DNA from: Betaproteobacteria bacterium
GTDB lineage: Bacteria > Pseudomonadota > Gammaproteobacteria > Burkholderiales > CANMPU01
Length of the DNA stretch: 12,993 nt
Direction of reading: 5' to 3'
Assembly (NCBI GenBank): GCA_947499755.1
Contig: CANMPU010000007.1
Span: 1-12,993 of the forward strand
This document shows positions 1 to 6,459 of the stretch, piece by piece; position 1 is the first letter of the stretch; each line of letters starts with the position of its first letter. Below the pieces are notes generated by a model that had not been told where the DNA came from, ran no database searches, and was given only the letters and a program-made list of their open reading frames with translations. Made by a program: the position numbers and the translations under genes.

Positions 1-318
1 TTCAATTCCAAGACCACCAAACTCTCCTTGGGTACCAACTCTTAATTCCTTGTACGCATCAACGTCTAAATACGCAGAGTGTGGATCGAGTCCACTGAGC
101 ATGCCCTTTATCGCTTCAGTAATGAGTTTTTTATCCTCAACGGGTTCGACATAGTCTGCTTTTATACGCCCGAATACCTCAGCAAATGCCCGAAGCTCTT
201 CAACCGGCAACGGGCTGTTTACTTCTCGCTGTGCGATGGCTGAAAAATTCAGACTGACCATGATACCCAGAACGGCACCGACAATAACAAGACTAAAATG
301 TTGCAAATATCTGCGCAT
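1..318 (-). CDS. ctpA: S41-family carboxy-terminal processing protease, N-terminal part (cut by window edge)
   Basis: The first 106 codons of a periplasmic tail-specific serine protease. The ATG at 318 is preceded on the minus strand by a purine-rich AGGGG six bases upstream. Residues 1-30 form a signal peptide or signal anchor (basic MRR start, hydrophobic run at about 9-24, small residues before AQ). The mature part begins with the helical segment typical of the family (LRAFAEVFGRIKADYVEP), followed by the hallmark MLSGLDPHSAYLD at about 73-85. The start of the PDZ domain (GEFGGLGIE) reaches the window edge. The Ser/Lys catalytic dyad lies beyond it and cannot be checked. The gene follows the EnvC-like gene by 52 bp on the same strand, so it is probably the third gene of a gpmA-envC-ctpA operon. 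Family members trim the C-termini of envelope proteins. The family call is firm; the symbol follows common usage. Confidence 0.93.
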   Translation of the reverse strand, partial: MRRYLQHFSLVIVGAVLGIMVSLNFSAIAQREVNSPLPVEELRAFAEVFGRIKADYVEPVEDKKLITEAIKGMLSGLDPHSAYLDVDAYKELRVGTQGEFGGLGIE

Positions 319-370
319 AAAAACCCCTATGTATAATTTCTTTTCGCTATCACTGGAAAGACCCAATTCA

Positions 371-1534
371 TTATTTTAGAGTGACCCAAGTTAATGGGTC
401 GAAAGGGTCGCCTTGATAACGCATTTCAAAGTATAAACCGGTTTCGATGTTACCGCCGGTATTTCCGACCGCAGCTACAGTACCCCCTGCGTGTACAACC
501 TCACCCACTTGCTTATAGAGAGTTTCATTGTTGCCATACAAACTCATATAGCCGTCACCATGATCCAAAATAAGAAGATTTCCAAATCCACGAAGCCAAT
601 CGGCAAAAACAACGCGGCCTGTCGCTATCGCTTTCACTTCCTGCGCCGTTTTTGCAAGAATAAATAGCCCTCTCCAATACACGCCGCTGCCTACACGCAG
701 GCTCCCATGGGTATTGGAGATCTCTCCCTGCACCGGTAAATTAAGCTTTCCTTTTAGCTCCTTAAATGGCGTACCGTCTAAAGCGGCATCTGGTAATTTA
801 TTATTGCTTAATCCTCTACTCCTTTCTGCTAAAAGTTTGTTTAGATTTTTAACAAGACGCGCTAAACGATTTTCATCTCGCTGCGATGTGCTGATTTCAT
901 TTTTTTGCTTTTTTATTTGCGTTGAAACCTTTACCAGCATCTGCTGGCGTTGTTGTTTTTCCTTACCTAAACGTTTTTTTTCCTCAATTTGACTCACTTT
1001 GATCGTTTCAAGATCAATTTTTTGCAGTCGCGTCTGACGCGATAAATCCTGCACCTCATCAATATTTTTTTGAAACCCTTGAATGACGCCTAATCGCGCG
1101 CGCGCGATATAGCTGTAGTAGTAAAGTTTACGCGCGATCGACTGTGGGCTCTCCCCATTGAGAATGAGCTTAAGCGGCCCCGGAGCCACCTCTAGATATT
1201 GTTGGTAAAACAGCTGACCAAATAAAGATTGATGAGAACGCAAGGCCGCGTCTAATTCCCTTTTTTTATCCTGCATGCGCGCCAGAATATTATCTGCCGA
1301 GCGAAGTTCTTTCGATAATTCAAATAATCTACGATTGCTATCGCTGATCGCCCTTTCGGATTCTTTTAGCGCGTCAACGGCCTCAGCCTTAGATTCCTCA
1401 TTGCGATCCAACTCCTGTTGCAGAGCATTTATCCGATTACGTAATTCCTCAAGCTGTTGTTGCGGTGCTGCCACGACCGCTGAAGCCAAGGCCATTGCAA
1501 CGGTAAATAAGGAAATGTGAAAAACTCTCAGCAT
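371..1534 (-). CDS. envC: EnvC-like murein hydrolase activator (degenerate M23/LytM domain)
   Basis: A secreted protein of 387 residues. Residues 1 to about 22 form a signal peptide ending in AVVAA. Long coiled coils follow (about 25-110 and 155-245, rich in Q, E, K and R), then a C-terminal LytM-like domain (about 270-387). The domain fold is recognisable (GRVVFADW, GNLLILDHGDGYMSLYG, LYFEMRYQGDPFDP), but the zinc ligands are missing. Active enzymes have LYAH where this has LYGN, and HLHFE where this has GLYFE, and the first His and Asp are also absent. This is the EnvC pattern: a non-catalytic activator of AmiA/AmiB amidases during septum splitting. I chose the ATG at 1534; an in-frame TTG at 1543 would add three residues. 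It lies between gpmA (44 bp upstream) and ctpA (52 bp downstream), all leftward. Lack of enzyme activity is inferred from the missing ligands. Confidence 0.92.
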   Translation of the reverse strand: MLRVFHISLFTVAMALASAVVAAPQQQLEELRNRINALQQELDRNEESKAEAVDALKESERAISDSNRRLFELSKELRSADNILARMQDKKRELDAALRSHQSLFGQLFYQQYLEVAPGPLKLILNGESPQSIARKLYYYSYIARARLGVIQGFQKNIDEVQDLSRQTRLQKIDLETIKVSQIEEKKRLGKEKQQRQQMLVKVSTQIKKQKNEISTSQRDENRLARLVKNLNKLLAERSRGLSNNKLPDAALDGTPFKELKGKLNLPVQGEISNTHGSLRVGSGVYWRGLFILAKTAQEVKAIATGRVVFADWLRGFGNLLILDHGDGYMSLYGNNETLYKQVGEVVHAGGTVAAVGNTGGNIETGLYFEMRYQGDPFDPLTWVTLK

Positions 1535-1578
1535 TTTGATCAACGGCGTAAATGCCGTATATTGAAATATGATTTGAG

Positions 1579-2328
1579 CTATTTTTTAGCTTTTGCTTGA
1601 TCTGCAACCTGTTGTATCGCTCTAATGATTTCCGCCTGATCACCGAGATAATAATGTCTTACTGATTTAAAATTACTGTCGAGTTCATATACCAATGGAA
1701 TTCCGGTTGGAATATTAAGATCGGCAATTTCATTGTCAGGGATATCGTCAAGGTGTTTCACTAAGGCTCGCAGGGAATTCCCGTGCGCAGCAACAATGAC
1801 GCGGTGCCCAGATCGAACTGCTGGCGCAATGACGTCATTCCAATAGGGAAGAATTCTGATGTAGGTGTCTTTTAGGCATTCGGTATCTGGAATACATTCT
1901 TGCGGTAAATTTTTGTAGCGCGGGTCAACGCCGGGGTAACGCGGATCGCTTTTCTCCAATGCGGGGGGGCGAATATCATAACTGCGGCGCCACTTTGTTG
2001 TTTGTTCGATTCCATAGGTTTGCTGCGTCTCCGCCTTATTTAAACCCTGAAGCGCGCCATAATGACGTTCATTTAATCGCCAGGACAACGTGGTATTCAT
2101 CCACATTAGATCCATTTCATCTTGAACCAGCCAAAGCGTTCTAATCGCACGCTTTAAAACCGAGCTAAACCCAATTTCAAACGTATAACCGCCGTCTTTC
2201 AACAAGCGACCGGCTGCTTTCGCTTCGGCAATACCTTTGTGCGACAAATCGACATCTGTCCAACCAGTAAATCGGTTTTCCTCGTTCCATTTGCTCTGCC
2301 CGTGTCTTAATAAAACGAGTTTGTGCAT
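1579..2328 (-). CDS. gpmA: 2,3-bisphosphoglycerate-dependent phosphoglycerate mutase
   Basis: Interconverts 3- and 2-phosphoglycerate in glycolysis and gluconeogenesis in the cytoplasm. It is a 249-residue histidine-phosphatase-fold protein, the usual length (about 250). Catalytic His9 lies in LRHGQSKWN near the N-terminus, followed by [12 protein letters not shown]. The NERHYG loop holds the acid-base Glu (about residue 87), and the second active-site His is in [10 protein letters not shown] (about 182-191). I chose the ATG at 2328 because family proteins begin just before KLVLLRHG; an in-frame TTG at 2334 would add two residues. It heads a leftward gpmA-envC-ctpA set and diverges from the rhodanese gene. 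In E. coli the equivalent position beside envC is held by the unrelated cofactor-independent mutase gene gpmM. Confidence 0.97.
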   Translation of the reverse strand: MHKLVLLRHGQSKWNEENRFTGWTDVDLSHKGIAEAKAAGRLLKDGGYTFEIGFSSVLKRAIRTLWLVQDEMDLMWMNTTLSWRLNERHYGALQGLNKAETQQTYGIEQTTKWRRSYDIRPPALEKSDPRYPGVDPRYKNLPQECIPDTECLKDTYIRILPYWNDVIAPAVRSGHRVIVAAHGNSLRALVKHLDDIPDNEIADLNIPTGIPLVYELDSNFKSVRHYYLGDQAEIIRAIQQVADQAKAKK

Positions 2329-2482
2329 AATCAATCGACTTTCTTAGTTAGCTCACTAAATGGTATATTATTCAGACCACATTGTTTAGTGAATCGTGAA
2401 CGAGCTCAAAGCCATCAAGCAGCTATCGATTAGTTCCTTGTCGTGGTTCTACCATTTAGCGTCCTTGAAAGGTCTATATTAA
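2329..2482. promoter_or_regulatory. Divergent promoter region with repeated CACTAAA-type motif
   Basis: This 154-bp gap separates gpmA (leftward) from the rhodanese gene (rightward), so it must carry promoters in both directions. TCACTAAATGGTA at 2353-2365 has two partial inverted partners: TTTAGTGA at 2385-2392 (an 8-bp match to its left part) and TACCATTTAG at 2450-2459 (a 10-bp match to its right part). The first pair could also fold as a stem with an inner 4-bp TGGT/ACCA helix around an AT-rich loop. Such a repeated motif between divergent genes may be an operator. I cannot name a regulator or place the -10 and -35 boxes with confidence. Confidence 0.4.
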
Positions 2483-2905
2483 TTGTCGGACTTTATCGTA
2501 AAACACAGTTGGGTTGCTATCATATTTGCCATTAGCGGGCTCATGTTGATATGGCCACTTTTTAAAGGCCGCTCGCGTGGATCGCGGGAAGTAGGCGCAC
2601 ATGAGGCCGTGACGCTAATGAATCGAAAGCAAGCGGTCATACTTGATGTCCGAGATAACGAAGAATTTGCCGCAGGACACGTCGTTAACGCAAAGCACAT
2701 ACCATTAGACAAGCTTAACGAACAAATTAAGCAACTCGAAAAATTCAAAAACCGCCCTGTCGTTATCGTATGTCATAACGGGCAACGGTCTGCGAATGCG
2801 GCACCCATATTAGTCAAAAACGGATTTGTGGATGTTTTTTGTTTACGCGGTGGAATAGCGGCCTGGCAGCTCGCGAGCATGCCACTTGAGAAAGCAAATG
2901 GCTAA
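2483..2905 (+). CDS. Membrane-anchored rhodanese-like sulfurtransferase (YibN type)
   Basis: A 140-residue protein with one N-terminal membrane segment (about 9-27, VAIIFAISGLMLIWPLF) and a single rhodanese domain (about 37-132). The domain shows VILDVRDNEEFAAGHVVNAKHIP and the active-site loop CHNGQRS, with Cys97 as the persulfide-carrying residue; LRGGIAAWQ closes the domain. Rhodaneses transfer sulfane sulfur, but the physiological partner of this class is not settled. The start is a TTG at 2483 with GAAAGG about ten bases upstream. A later ATG would remove most of the membrane anchor, so TTG is preferred. The stop overlaps the grxC start by eight bases, implying translational coupling. 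The order rhodanese-grxC-secB-gpsA matches yibN-grxC-secB-gpsA in E. coli. Confidence 0.9.
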   Translation: MSDFIVKHSWVAIIFAISGLMLIWPLFKGRSRGSREVGAHEAVTLMNRKQAVILDVRDNEEFAAGHVVNAKHIPLDKLNEQIKQLEKFKNRPVVIVCHNGQRSANAAPILVKNGFVDVFCLRGGIAAWQLASMPLEKANG

Positions 2906-3161
2906 AGTAATCATGTATAGTACTCACGTTTGTCCATACTGCTTAGCGGCGGAACGACTGTTGCGCAACAAAGGCGTCACGGAGATAGACAAAATTATGG
3001 TCGATCGCGAACCCCAGAAGCGCACGGAAATGACGGAAAAGACCGGCCGTAGAACCGTCCCGCAAATATTCATCAATACCCAATATGTTGGCGGATACGA
3101 CGAACTGAAAGCATTGAATCACGCAGGAACATTAGATAAATTACTGGCCTTATCAAGTTGA
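2898..3161 (+). CDS. grxC: Glutaredoxin 3 (GrxC)
   Basis: An 87-residue dithiol glutaredoxin that reduces disulfides and glutathione mixed disulfides in the cytoplasm using glutathione. The active site C12-P-Y-C15 follows VIMYSTHV. The cis-proline TVP motif is at 53-55 and the glutathione-binding GGYDE at 65-69, all as expected for the family and its length. The start is the ATG at 2898, inside the end of the rhodanese gene (ATGGCTAA overlap), with GAGAAAG just upstream as ribosome binding site. A frame continuing four codons further upstream (to a TTG at 2886) adds only MRKQ and is not favoured. Neighbours are the rhodanese gene upstream and secB 81 bp downstream. Confidence 0.96.
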   Translation: MAKVIMYSTHVCPYCLAAERLLRNKGVTEIDKIMVDREPQKRTEMTEKTGRRTVPQIFINTQYVGGYDELKALNHAGTLDKLLALSS

Positions 3162-3242
3162 ACAGCCGGTCGCAAACCGACGTGTTCATATAGCGTCGAG
3201 AATTCCAATTACAACATCTCGCACTAAATAGGGAACTTAAAT

Positions 3243-3713
3243 ATGGCAGAGGAAATAAAACCAACGTTTGCAATAGAGAAGTTATACGTGAAAGACGTAT
3301 CCCTTGAAGTGCCTAACGCGCCAAAAATTTTCTTAGAACGCGAAACACCAAAAATAGAGGTTCAATTGAATACGGCGGGCGGCGCGTTCGACAAAAATCT
3401 CTATGAAGCGCTCCTTACCGTAACGGTTACAGCGAAAATTAACGACAAGACCATGTTCTTGGTGGAAGTTCGTCAAGCTGGGATTTTTCGCATCGAAGGG
3501 GTTTCGGATAAAGACGCACAAACAGTTCTAGCGGTAACCTGCCAAAATATCTTGTTCCCCTATGCGCGCGAAGCAGTATCTGACGTCATCATCCGCGCCG
3601 GATTTCCCCCGGTACTATTAAGCCCGGTAAATTTTGAGGCGCTGTATCAACATCAGCAGCAACAAGCACAACAAACTAAAACTGAAACGGAAAAACCTAA
3701 GGCAAAAAACTAG
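3243..3713 (+). CDS. secB: Protein-export chaperone SecB
   Basis: A cytoplasmic tetrameric chaperone that keeps preproteins unfolded and hands them to SecA. The 156-residue length is normal. Recognisable family segments are FAIEKLYVKDVSLEVPNAP (about 9-27), LYEALLTVTVTAK (about 53-65), FLVEVRQAGIFRIEGV (about 72-87), QNILFPYAREAVSDVIIRAGFPP (about 101-123) and PVNFEALY (about 128-135). The C-terminal tail (about 136-156) is rich in Gln and Lys and looks less acidic than that of E. coli SecB, whose tail helps bind SecA; its effect is unknown. AGGGA at 3230-3234 lies eight bases before the ATG. The stop is three bases before the next start, so secB and the SH3-protein gene are likely co-transcribed and coupled. 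Confidence 0.97.
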   Translation: MAEEIKPTFAIEKLYVKDVSLEVPNAPKIFLERETPKIEVQLNTAGGAFDKNLYEALLTVTVTAKINDKTMFLVEVRQAGIFRIEGVSDKDAQTVLAVTCQNILFPYAREAVSDVIIRAGFPPVLLSPVNFEALYQHQQQQAQQTKTETEKPKAKN

Positions 3714-3716
3714 TTT

Positions 3717-4169
3717 ATGCAAAGGTTGTCATTTCAGTCCTACGGTATTTTTATACTTTTTGCGTTGGGCGCGACGTCGGCGCTCGCCTTTGAATACCGT
3801 TCCGTATCTGAAGATATCGTCTCCCTATACGATGCGCCTTCCGCCAAAGCAAAAAAAGTATATGTCATGAGTCGTGACTATCCGGTAGAACTCGTCGTTC
3901 CGGTAGAGGGGTGGGTAAAAATTCGCGAAGCGGGCGGGAAGCTCGCCTGGATAGAGACAAAATTTCTCGGCGAAAAGCGAACGGTTTTGGTAAAGGTTGG
4001 CCTAGCCGATATTCGGCAGTCGCCCGATACCGCCGCCGCACTAGTGTTTCAAGCGCAGCAGAATGTCGTCATGGAACTTTTGGAGTTTAGTATTCCTGGC
4101 TGGGTCAAGGTTAAACACCGCGACGGTCAAAGCGGATTCGTGCGAGTAGATCAAATATGGGGTGTTTGA
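3717..4169 (+). CDS. Exported SH3-domain protein of unknown function
   Basis: A 150-residue protein with a clear signal peptide (hydrophobic YGIFILFALGAT, cleavage likely after SALA at 24). The mature part reads as two consecutive bacterial SH3-like modules. Module one (about 26-86) carries VSLYDAPSAKAKKVYVMSRD, then PVEGWVKIREAGGKLAWIE. Module two (about 90-149) carries VGLADIRQSPDTAAALVFQA, then IPGWVKVKHRDGQSGFVRVDQIWGV. The repeated GWVK(I/V)(R/K) followed by a glycine turn and an aromatic is the SH3_3/SH3_4 signature. Such domains often bind peptidoglycan or mediate protein contacts in the periplasm; no catalytic domain is attached. It lies between secB and gpsA, starting three bases after secB. 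I am sure of the fold and export, not the role. Confidence 0.85.
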   Translation: MQRLSFQSYGIFILFALGATSALAFEYRSVSEDIVSLYDAPSAKAKKVYVMSRDYPVELVVPVEGWVKIREAGGKLAWIETKFLGEKRTVLVKVGLADIRQSPDTAAALVFQAQQNVVMELLEFSIPGWVKVKHRDGQSGFVRVDQIWGV

Positions 4170-4214
4170 TCCTCAAACAATGGCAAAACCACTACCCTGC
4201 CACGGTTCTCTAAC

Positions 4215-5204
4215 ATGAGAATAGCGGTACTTGGCGCGGGTGCTTGGGGAACCGCGCTTGGCCTTAGTTTGTGTGCGAGCCATGAAGTTACAGTATGGGT
4301 GCGAAACTCGGAACAATTTATATCCATGTCCGAGACACGCCAAAATACACGGTATTTACCAGGCCTTGCGTTGTCGACAAACCTTGTTCTTTCCAATCAA
4401 TTGGAAGCAACAATATCTGAGCGCGATCTTCTCTTTCTTGCGGTACCTACAGCCGGGCTTAGGTCGACGATGCGCCAACTGAAGGTCCTTGGCGTGGCCT
4501 GCCCCGTCGTGTGGCTAAGCAAAGGCTTCGAAGCTGAAAGTTCGAAGCTTCCCCATCAAATCGCGCAAGAAGAATTGGGATTGGAATATATTGCTGGAAT
4601 ATTGTCTGGACCAAGCTTTGCTGAAGAGGTCGCGCGCGGCCAGCCGACTGCGCTGACGTTGGCGTCTAACGATTTCACTTTTGCGCAGCATGCTGCCCAA
4701 TATCTTCACCACGCAAAACTGCGTGTGTATTCCAGTAGTGATATCAGCGGCGTCGAAATTGCTGGGGCGCTCAAGAACGTGATTGCGATTGCCGTTGGAA
4801 TATGCGACGGGCTGAACCTGGGCTACAACGCGCGCGCCGCTTTAATCACTCGTGGCTTAGCGGAGATTACGCGCTTAGGAACGAAACTCGGTGGGCGGCA
4901 GGAAACATTTATGGGGCTTGCCGGCGTGGGCGATCTAATTTTAACTTGTACTGGCGATCTTTCTCGCAATCGTACCGTTGGGTTAAAGCTGTCGAAAAAC
5001 CAAGCCCTACAATCTATACTTGCCGAGTTAGGGCATGTCGCGGAAGGCGTTTACACCGTACGCGAAGCGAAGCGGCTTTCCGAGTTACATAACATAGAAA
5101 TGCCCATTACTGACGCGGTATACGAATTGTTGTACGGAAATAGTCCCGCGCAGACGGTGATTGAGCGCTTGTTGAACCGTGATGTCAAAGCAGAACATCA
5201 ATAA
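4215..5204 (+). CDS. gpsA: NAD(P)-dependent glycerol-3-phosphate dehydrogenase
   Basis: Reduces dihydroxyacetone phosphate to sn-glycerol-3-phosphate, the backbone precursor of phospholipids, in the cytoplasm. The 329-residue length fits the family. The N-terminal Rossmann fold opens with VLGAGAWGTAL (GxGxxG at 7-12). Further signatures are WLSKGFE (Lys103), SGPSFAEEV (131-139), the catalytic lysine in EIAGALKNVIAIAVG (Lys187), GVGDLILTCTG (D240) and SRNRTVG (250-256), which binds substrate and cofactor. No clear Shine-Dalgarno precedes the ATG at 4215, but no alternative start would keep the Rossmann motif intact. It is the last recognised gene of the rhodanese-grxC-secB-SH3-gpsA run, 45 bp after the SH3-protein gene. 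Confidence 0.97.
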   Translation: MRIAVLGAGAWGTALGLSLCASHEVTVWVRNSEQFISMSETRQNTRYLPGLALSTNLVLSNQLEATISERDLLFLAVPTAGLRSTMRQLKVLGVACPVVWLSKGFEAESSKLPHQIAQEELGLEYIAGILSGPSFAEEVARGQPTALTLASNDFTFAQHAAQYLHHAKLRVYSSSDISGVEIAGALKNVIAIAVGICDGLNLGYNARAALITRGLAEITRLGTKLGGRQETFMGLAGVGDLILTCTGDLSRNRTVGLKLSKNQALQSILAELGHVAEGVYTVREAKRLSELHNIEMPITDAVYELLYGNSPAQTVIERLLNRDVKAEHQ

Positions 5205-5401
5205 TTTGCCGCTCACTGGTCACGGCGGACCGCTCGTCAATGACTAATAGCCCCTCTCCCGCTTTTCCGCTTTTCCGCTTCGAAAATTTTCTCCCCGGTT
5301 TTAGCACCTTAACAACACTTAAGTTAGCCCGCACTCCAGCCGATATTATGGTTGAGGTGTTACGAATATTTCATTAAACGATTTTCTTAAGTGTAATTAT
5401 T
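5205..5401. other. Intergenic stretch after gpsA with tandem and inverted repeats
   Basis: No gene is visible in these 197 bases. They contain a short tandem repeat (listed separately), the palindrome GAAAATTTTC at 5282-5291, and a separated inverted repeat ACACTTAAG (5315-5323) / CTTAAGTGT (5386-5394), each arm including the palindrome CTTAAG. I see no GC-rich hairpin followed by a T-run, so no ordinary terminator for the gpsA transcript is evident. Confidence 0.5.
5259..5280. repeat. Tandem repeat, 8-bp unit CCGCTTTT, 2.75 copies
   Basis: CCGCTTTT occurs twice in direct succession, followed by a third partial copy CCGCTT, 55 bases downstream of gpsA. The unit is exact in all copies. Such a short array could vary in copy number by replication slippage, but no gene frame runs through it, so any effect would be on spacing or transcription only. 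Confidence 0.8.
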
Positions 5402-5683
5402 ATGGCGATCACCGCAAATAGAGCTACTTTTACCAACGAAACGCCCACGCAACGTTCGCTTTGGCAAATACTATTAGACGGTGGCTTTACCGATAGAGCG
5501 CCTACAACTGGTTTGCGCGGAGATCGCAAACTTGAACTTCGTTTTCCTACAATCGATCCCATAGACCTAAACGTTGCCCTAGCGGTGCAGGAAGACTTCG
5601 GGTCACGTGAAGGCTTAATCCGTTCTGCGGCGGGGGATCGTCGACAAGCAAGTCAGTCAAGCGATCCTTTACCAAATTTATAG
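5402..5683 (+). CDS. Hypothetical 93-residue protein, not recognised
   Basis: An open frame of 93 codons from an ATG at 5402 to a TAG at 5681-5683, converging on comF with a 14-bp gap. The translation is hydrophilic and mixed in composition: N-terminus MAITANRATFTNETPTQRS, a middle LWQILLDGGFTDRAPTTG, a charged strand-like KLELRFPTIDP, and a Ser/Asp/Pro-rich tail. No signal peptide, membrane segment, Cys or His motif is seen. The amino acid mix looks protein-like and the frame is the longest on either strand in the gpsA-comF gap. However, no Shine-Dalgarno precedes the ATG, and I know no family that matches. It could be a small lineage-specific protein, a remnant of a larger gene, or chance. 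Confidence 0.45.
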   Translation: MAITANRATFTNETPTQRSLWQILLDGGFTDRAPTTGLRGDRKLELRFPTIDPIDLNVALAVQEDFGSREGLIRSAAGDRRQASQSSDPLPNL

Positions 5684-5697
5684 ATTGTAACCACGCC

Positions 5698-6408
5698 TTA
5701 CATCGGTAGGGTACGCACGACTACCCATGCGCGAATTTCCGCTGCCCCTTGTTTACGTAAGGTCTTCGCCAATTCGTTGAGCGTCGCGCCCGTAGTAAGC
5801 ACGTCATCGACCAGAATAATTTTCTTCCCTGTTAAATCGTGTGTGCAGGAAAACGCCCCGCGTATATTTTTTGTGCGTTCGCTCCAAGGCAACGACGTTT
5901 GGGAAAGTGTATTGCGAACACGACCGCACAAATTAGCTTCCACCGGAACGCCGTAATAGCTCCCCAAGATTTTTGCGATTTCATGCGCTTGATTAAAACC
6001 TCGCTCCCTTTGCTTCTCTCGTGCAAGTGGCACCGGGAGAAAAAAATCTGCCCCGACGCTCCCGGGGGCTGCCTCAATTAGCTTTTCTGCGAGAACGCAC
6101 GTAATGGCCAAATTCGCGTGATACTTCAGAGATTGAATCAACGCATCGGTGGGAAATGCATAGATGAAAGCCGCCGTCACGCTATCGAATTCCGGTGGGG
6201 TTTTTAGACAGGCGCCGCACAGGTTCCCGTCCGTCGGTAACGCGCATCTTGGGCAATGTGTATATGCGATAGTCGTCAAACTACTATTGCACGCTCTGCA
6301 AAGGCCATCGCGGCAGCCCAAGGCCGCGCAAAGTACACAAGATTGCGGAATAGCGCCCAGACCTAATCTTAGGCAGTTGTTTATTCTTTTCAGTATACTG
6401 TTTGACAT
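5698..6408 (-). CDS. comF: ComF-family phosphoribosyltransferase-like protein
   Basis: A 236-residue ComF-family protein. The N-terminus has a zinc-ribbon-like set of cysteines: Cys24 and Cys27 (CVLC), Cys37 and Cys40 (CRAC), Cys52 and Cys55 (CPRC), Cys64 and Cys67 (CGAC). The type I phosphoribosyltransferase domain follows: DFFLPVPLAREKQRERGFNQA (about 121-141), SQTSLPWSER, and the PRPP-binding loop IILVDDVLTTGATL at 197-210. In naturally competent bacteria ComF helps bring in transforming DNA. In many others the role is unclear, and no other competence gene is in the window. AGGATGAG is about seven to eleven bases before the ATG at 6408. It is transcribed divergently from bioB, separated by 51 bp. 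All expected motifs are intact. Confidence 0.93.
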   Translation of the reverse strand: MSNSILKRINNCLRLGLGAIPQSCVLCAALGCRDGLCRACNSSLTTIAYTHCPRCALPTDGNLCGACLKTPPEFDSVTAAFIYAFPTDALIQSLKYHANLAITCVLAEKLIEAAPGSVGADFFLPVPLAREKQRERGFNQAHEIAKILGSYYGVPVEANLCGRVRNTLSQTSLPWSERTKNIRGAFSCTHDLTGKKIILVDDVLTTGATLNELAKTLRKQGAAEIRAWVVVRTLPM

Positions 6409-6430
6409 CTATGGACTCATCCTAGATGAT
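6402..6430 (+). promoter_or_regulatory. Candidate sigma-70 promoter for the biotin operon
   Basis: A perfect -35 box TTGACA at 6402-6407 is followed, 17 bases later, by GATGAT at 6425-6430, a 4-of-6 match to the -10 consensus. Transcription would begin near 6437, leaving a leader of about 23 bases before the bioB ATG at 6460. The -35 box overlaps the comF start codon on the other strand. TCATC-CTA-GATGA (6417-6429) is a short palindrome inside the spacer and -10, where an operator could lie. No match to the long E. coli BirA operator is visible. The -10 box is weak. Confidence 0.35.
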
Positions 6431-6459
6431 GCACCCAGAGCTTACAGGACGAAATAAGA

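Noticed and set aside
1087..1138. Runs of CGCGCGCG within the EnvC-like gene as a possible Z-DNA or repeat element
   Set aside because: They encode ordinary Arg/Ala codons in a conserved frame (ARARLG, IARKL) and reflect codon use rather than a separate element.
3166..3188. Weak inverted repeat CGGT-CGCAA-ACCG between grxC and secB as terminator
   Set aside because: Only four base pairs in the core stem and no T-run afterwards; too weak to call.
6164..6457. 97-codon rightward frame antisense to the comF N-terminus, ending just before bioB
   Set aside because: It mirrors the conserved cysteine-rich part of ComF and has no recognisable domain or ribosome binding site.
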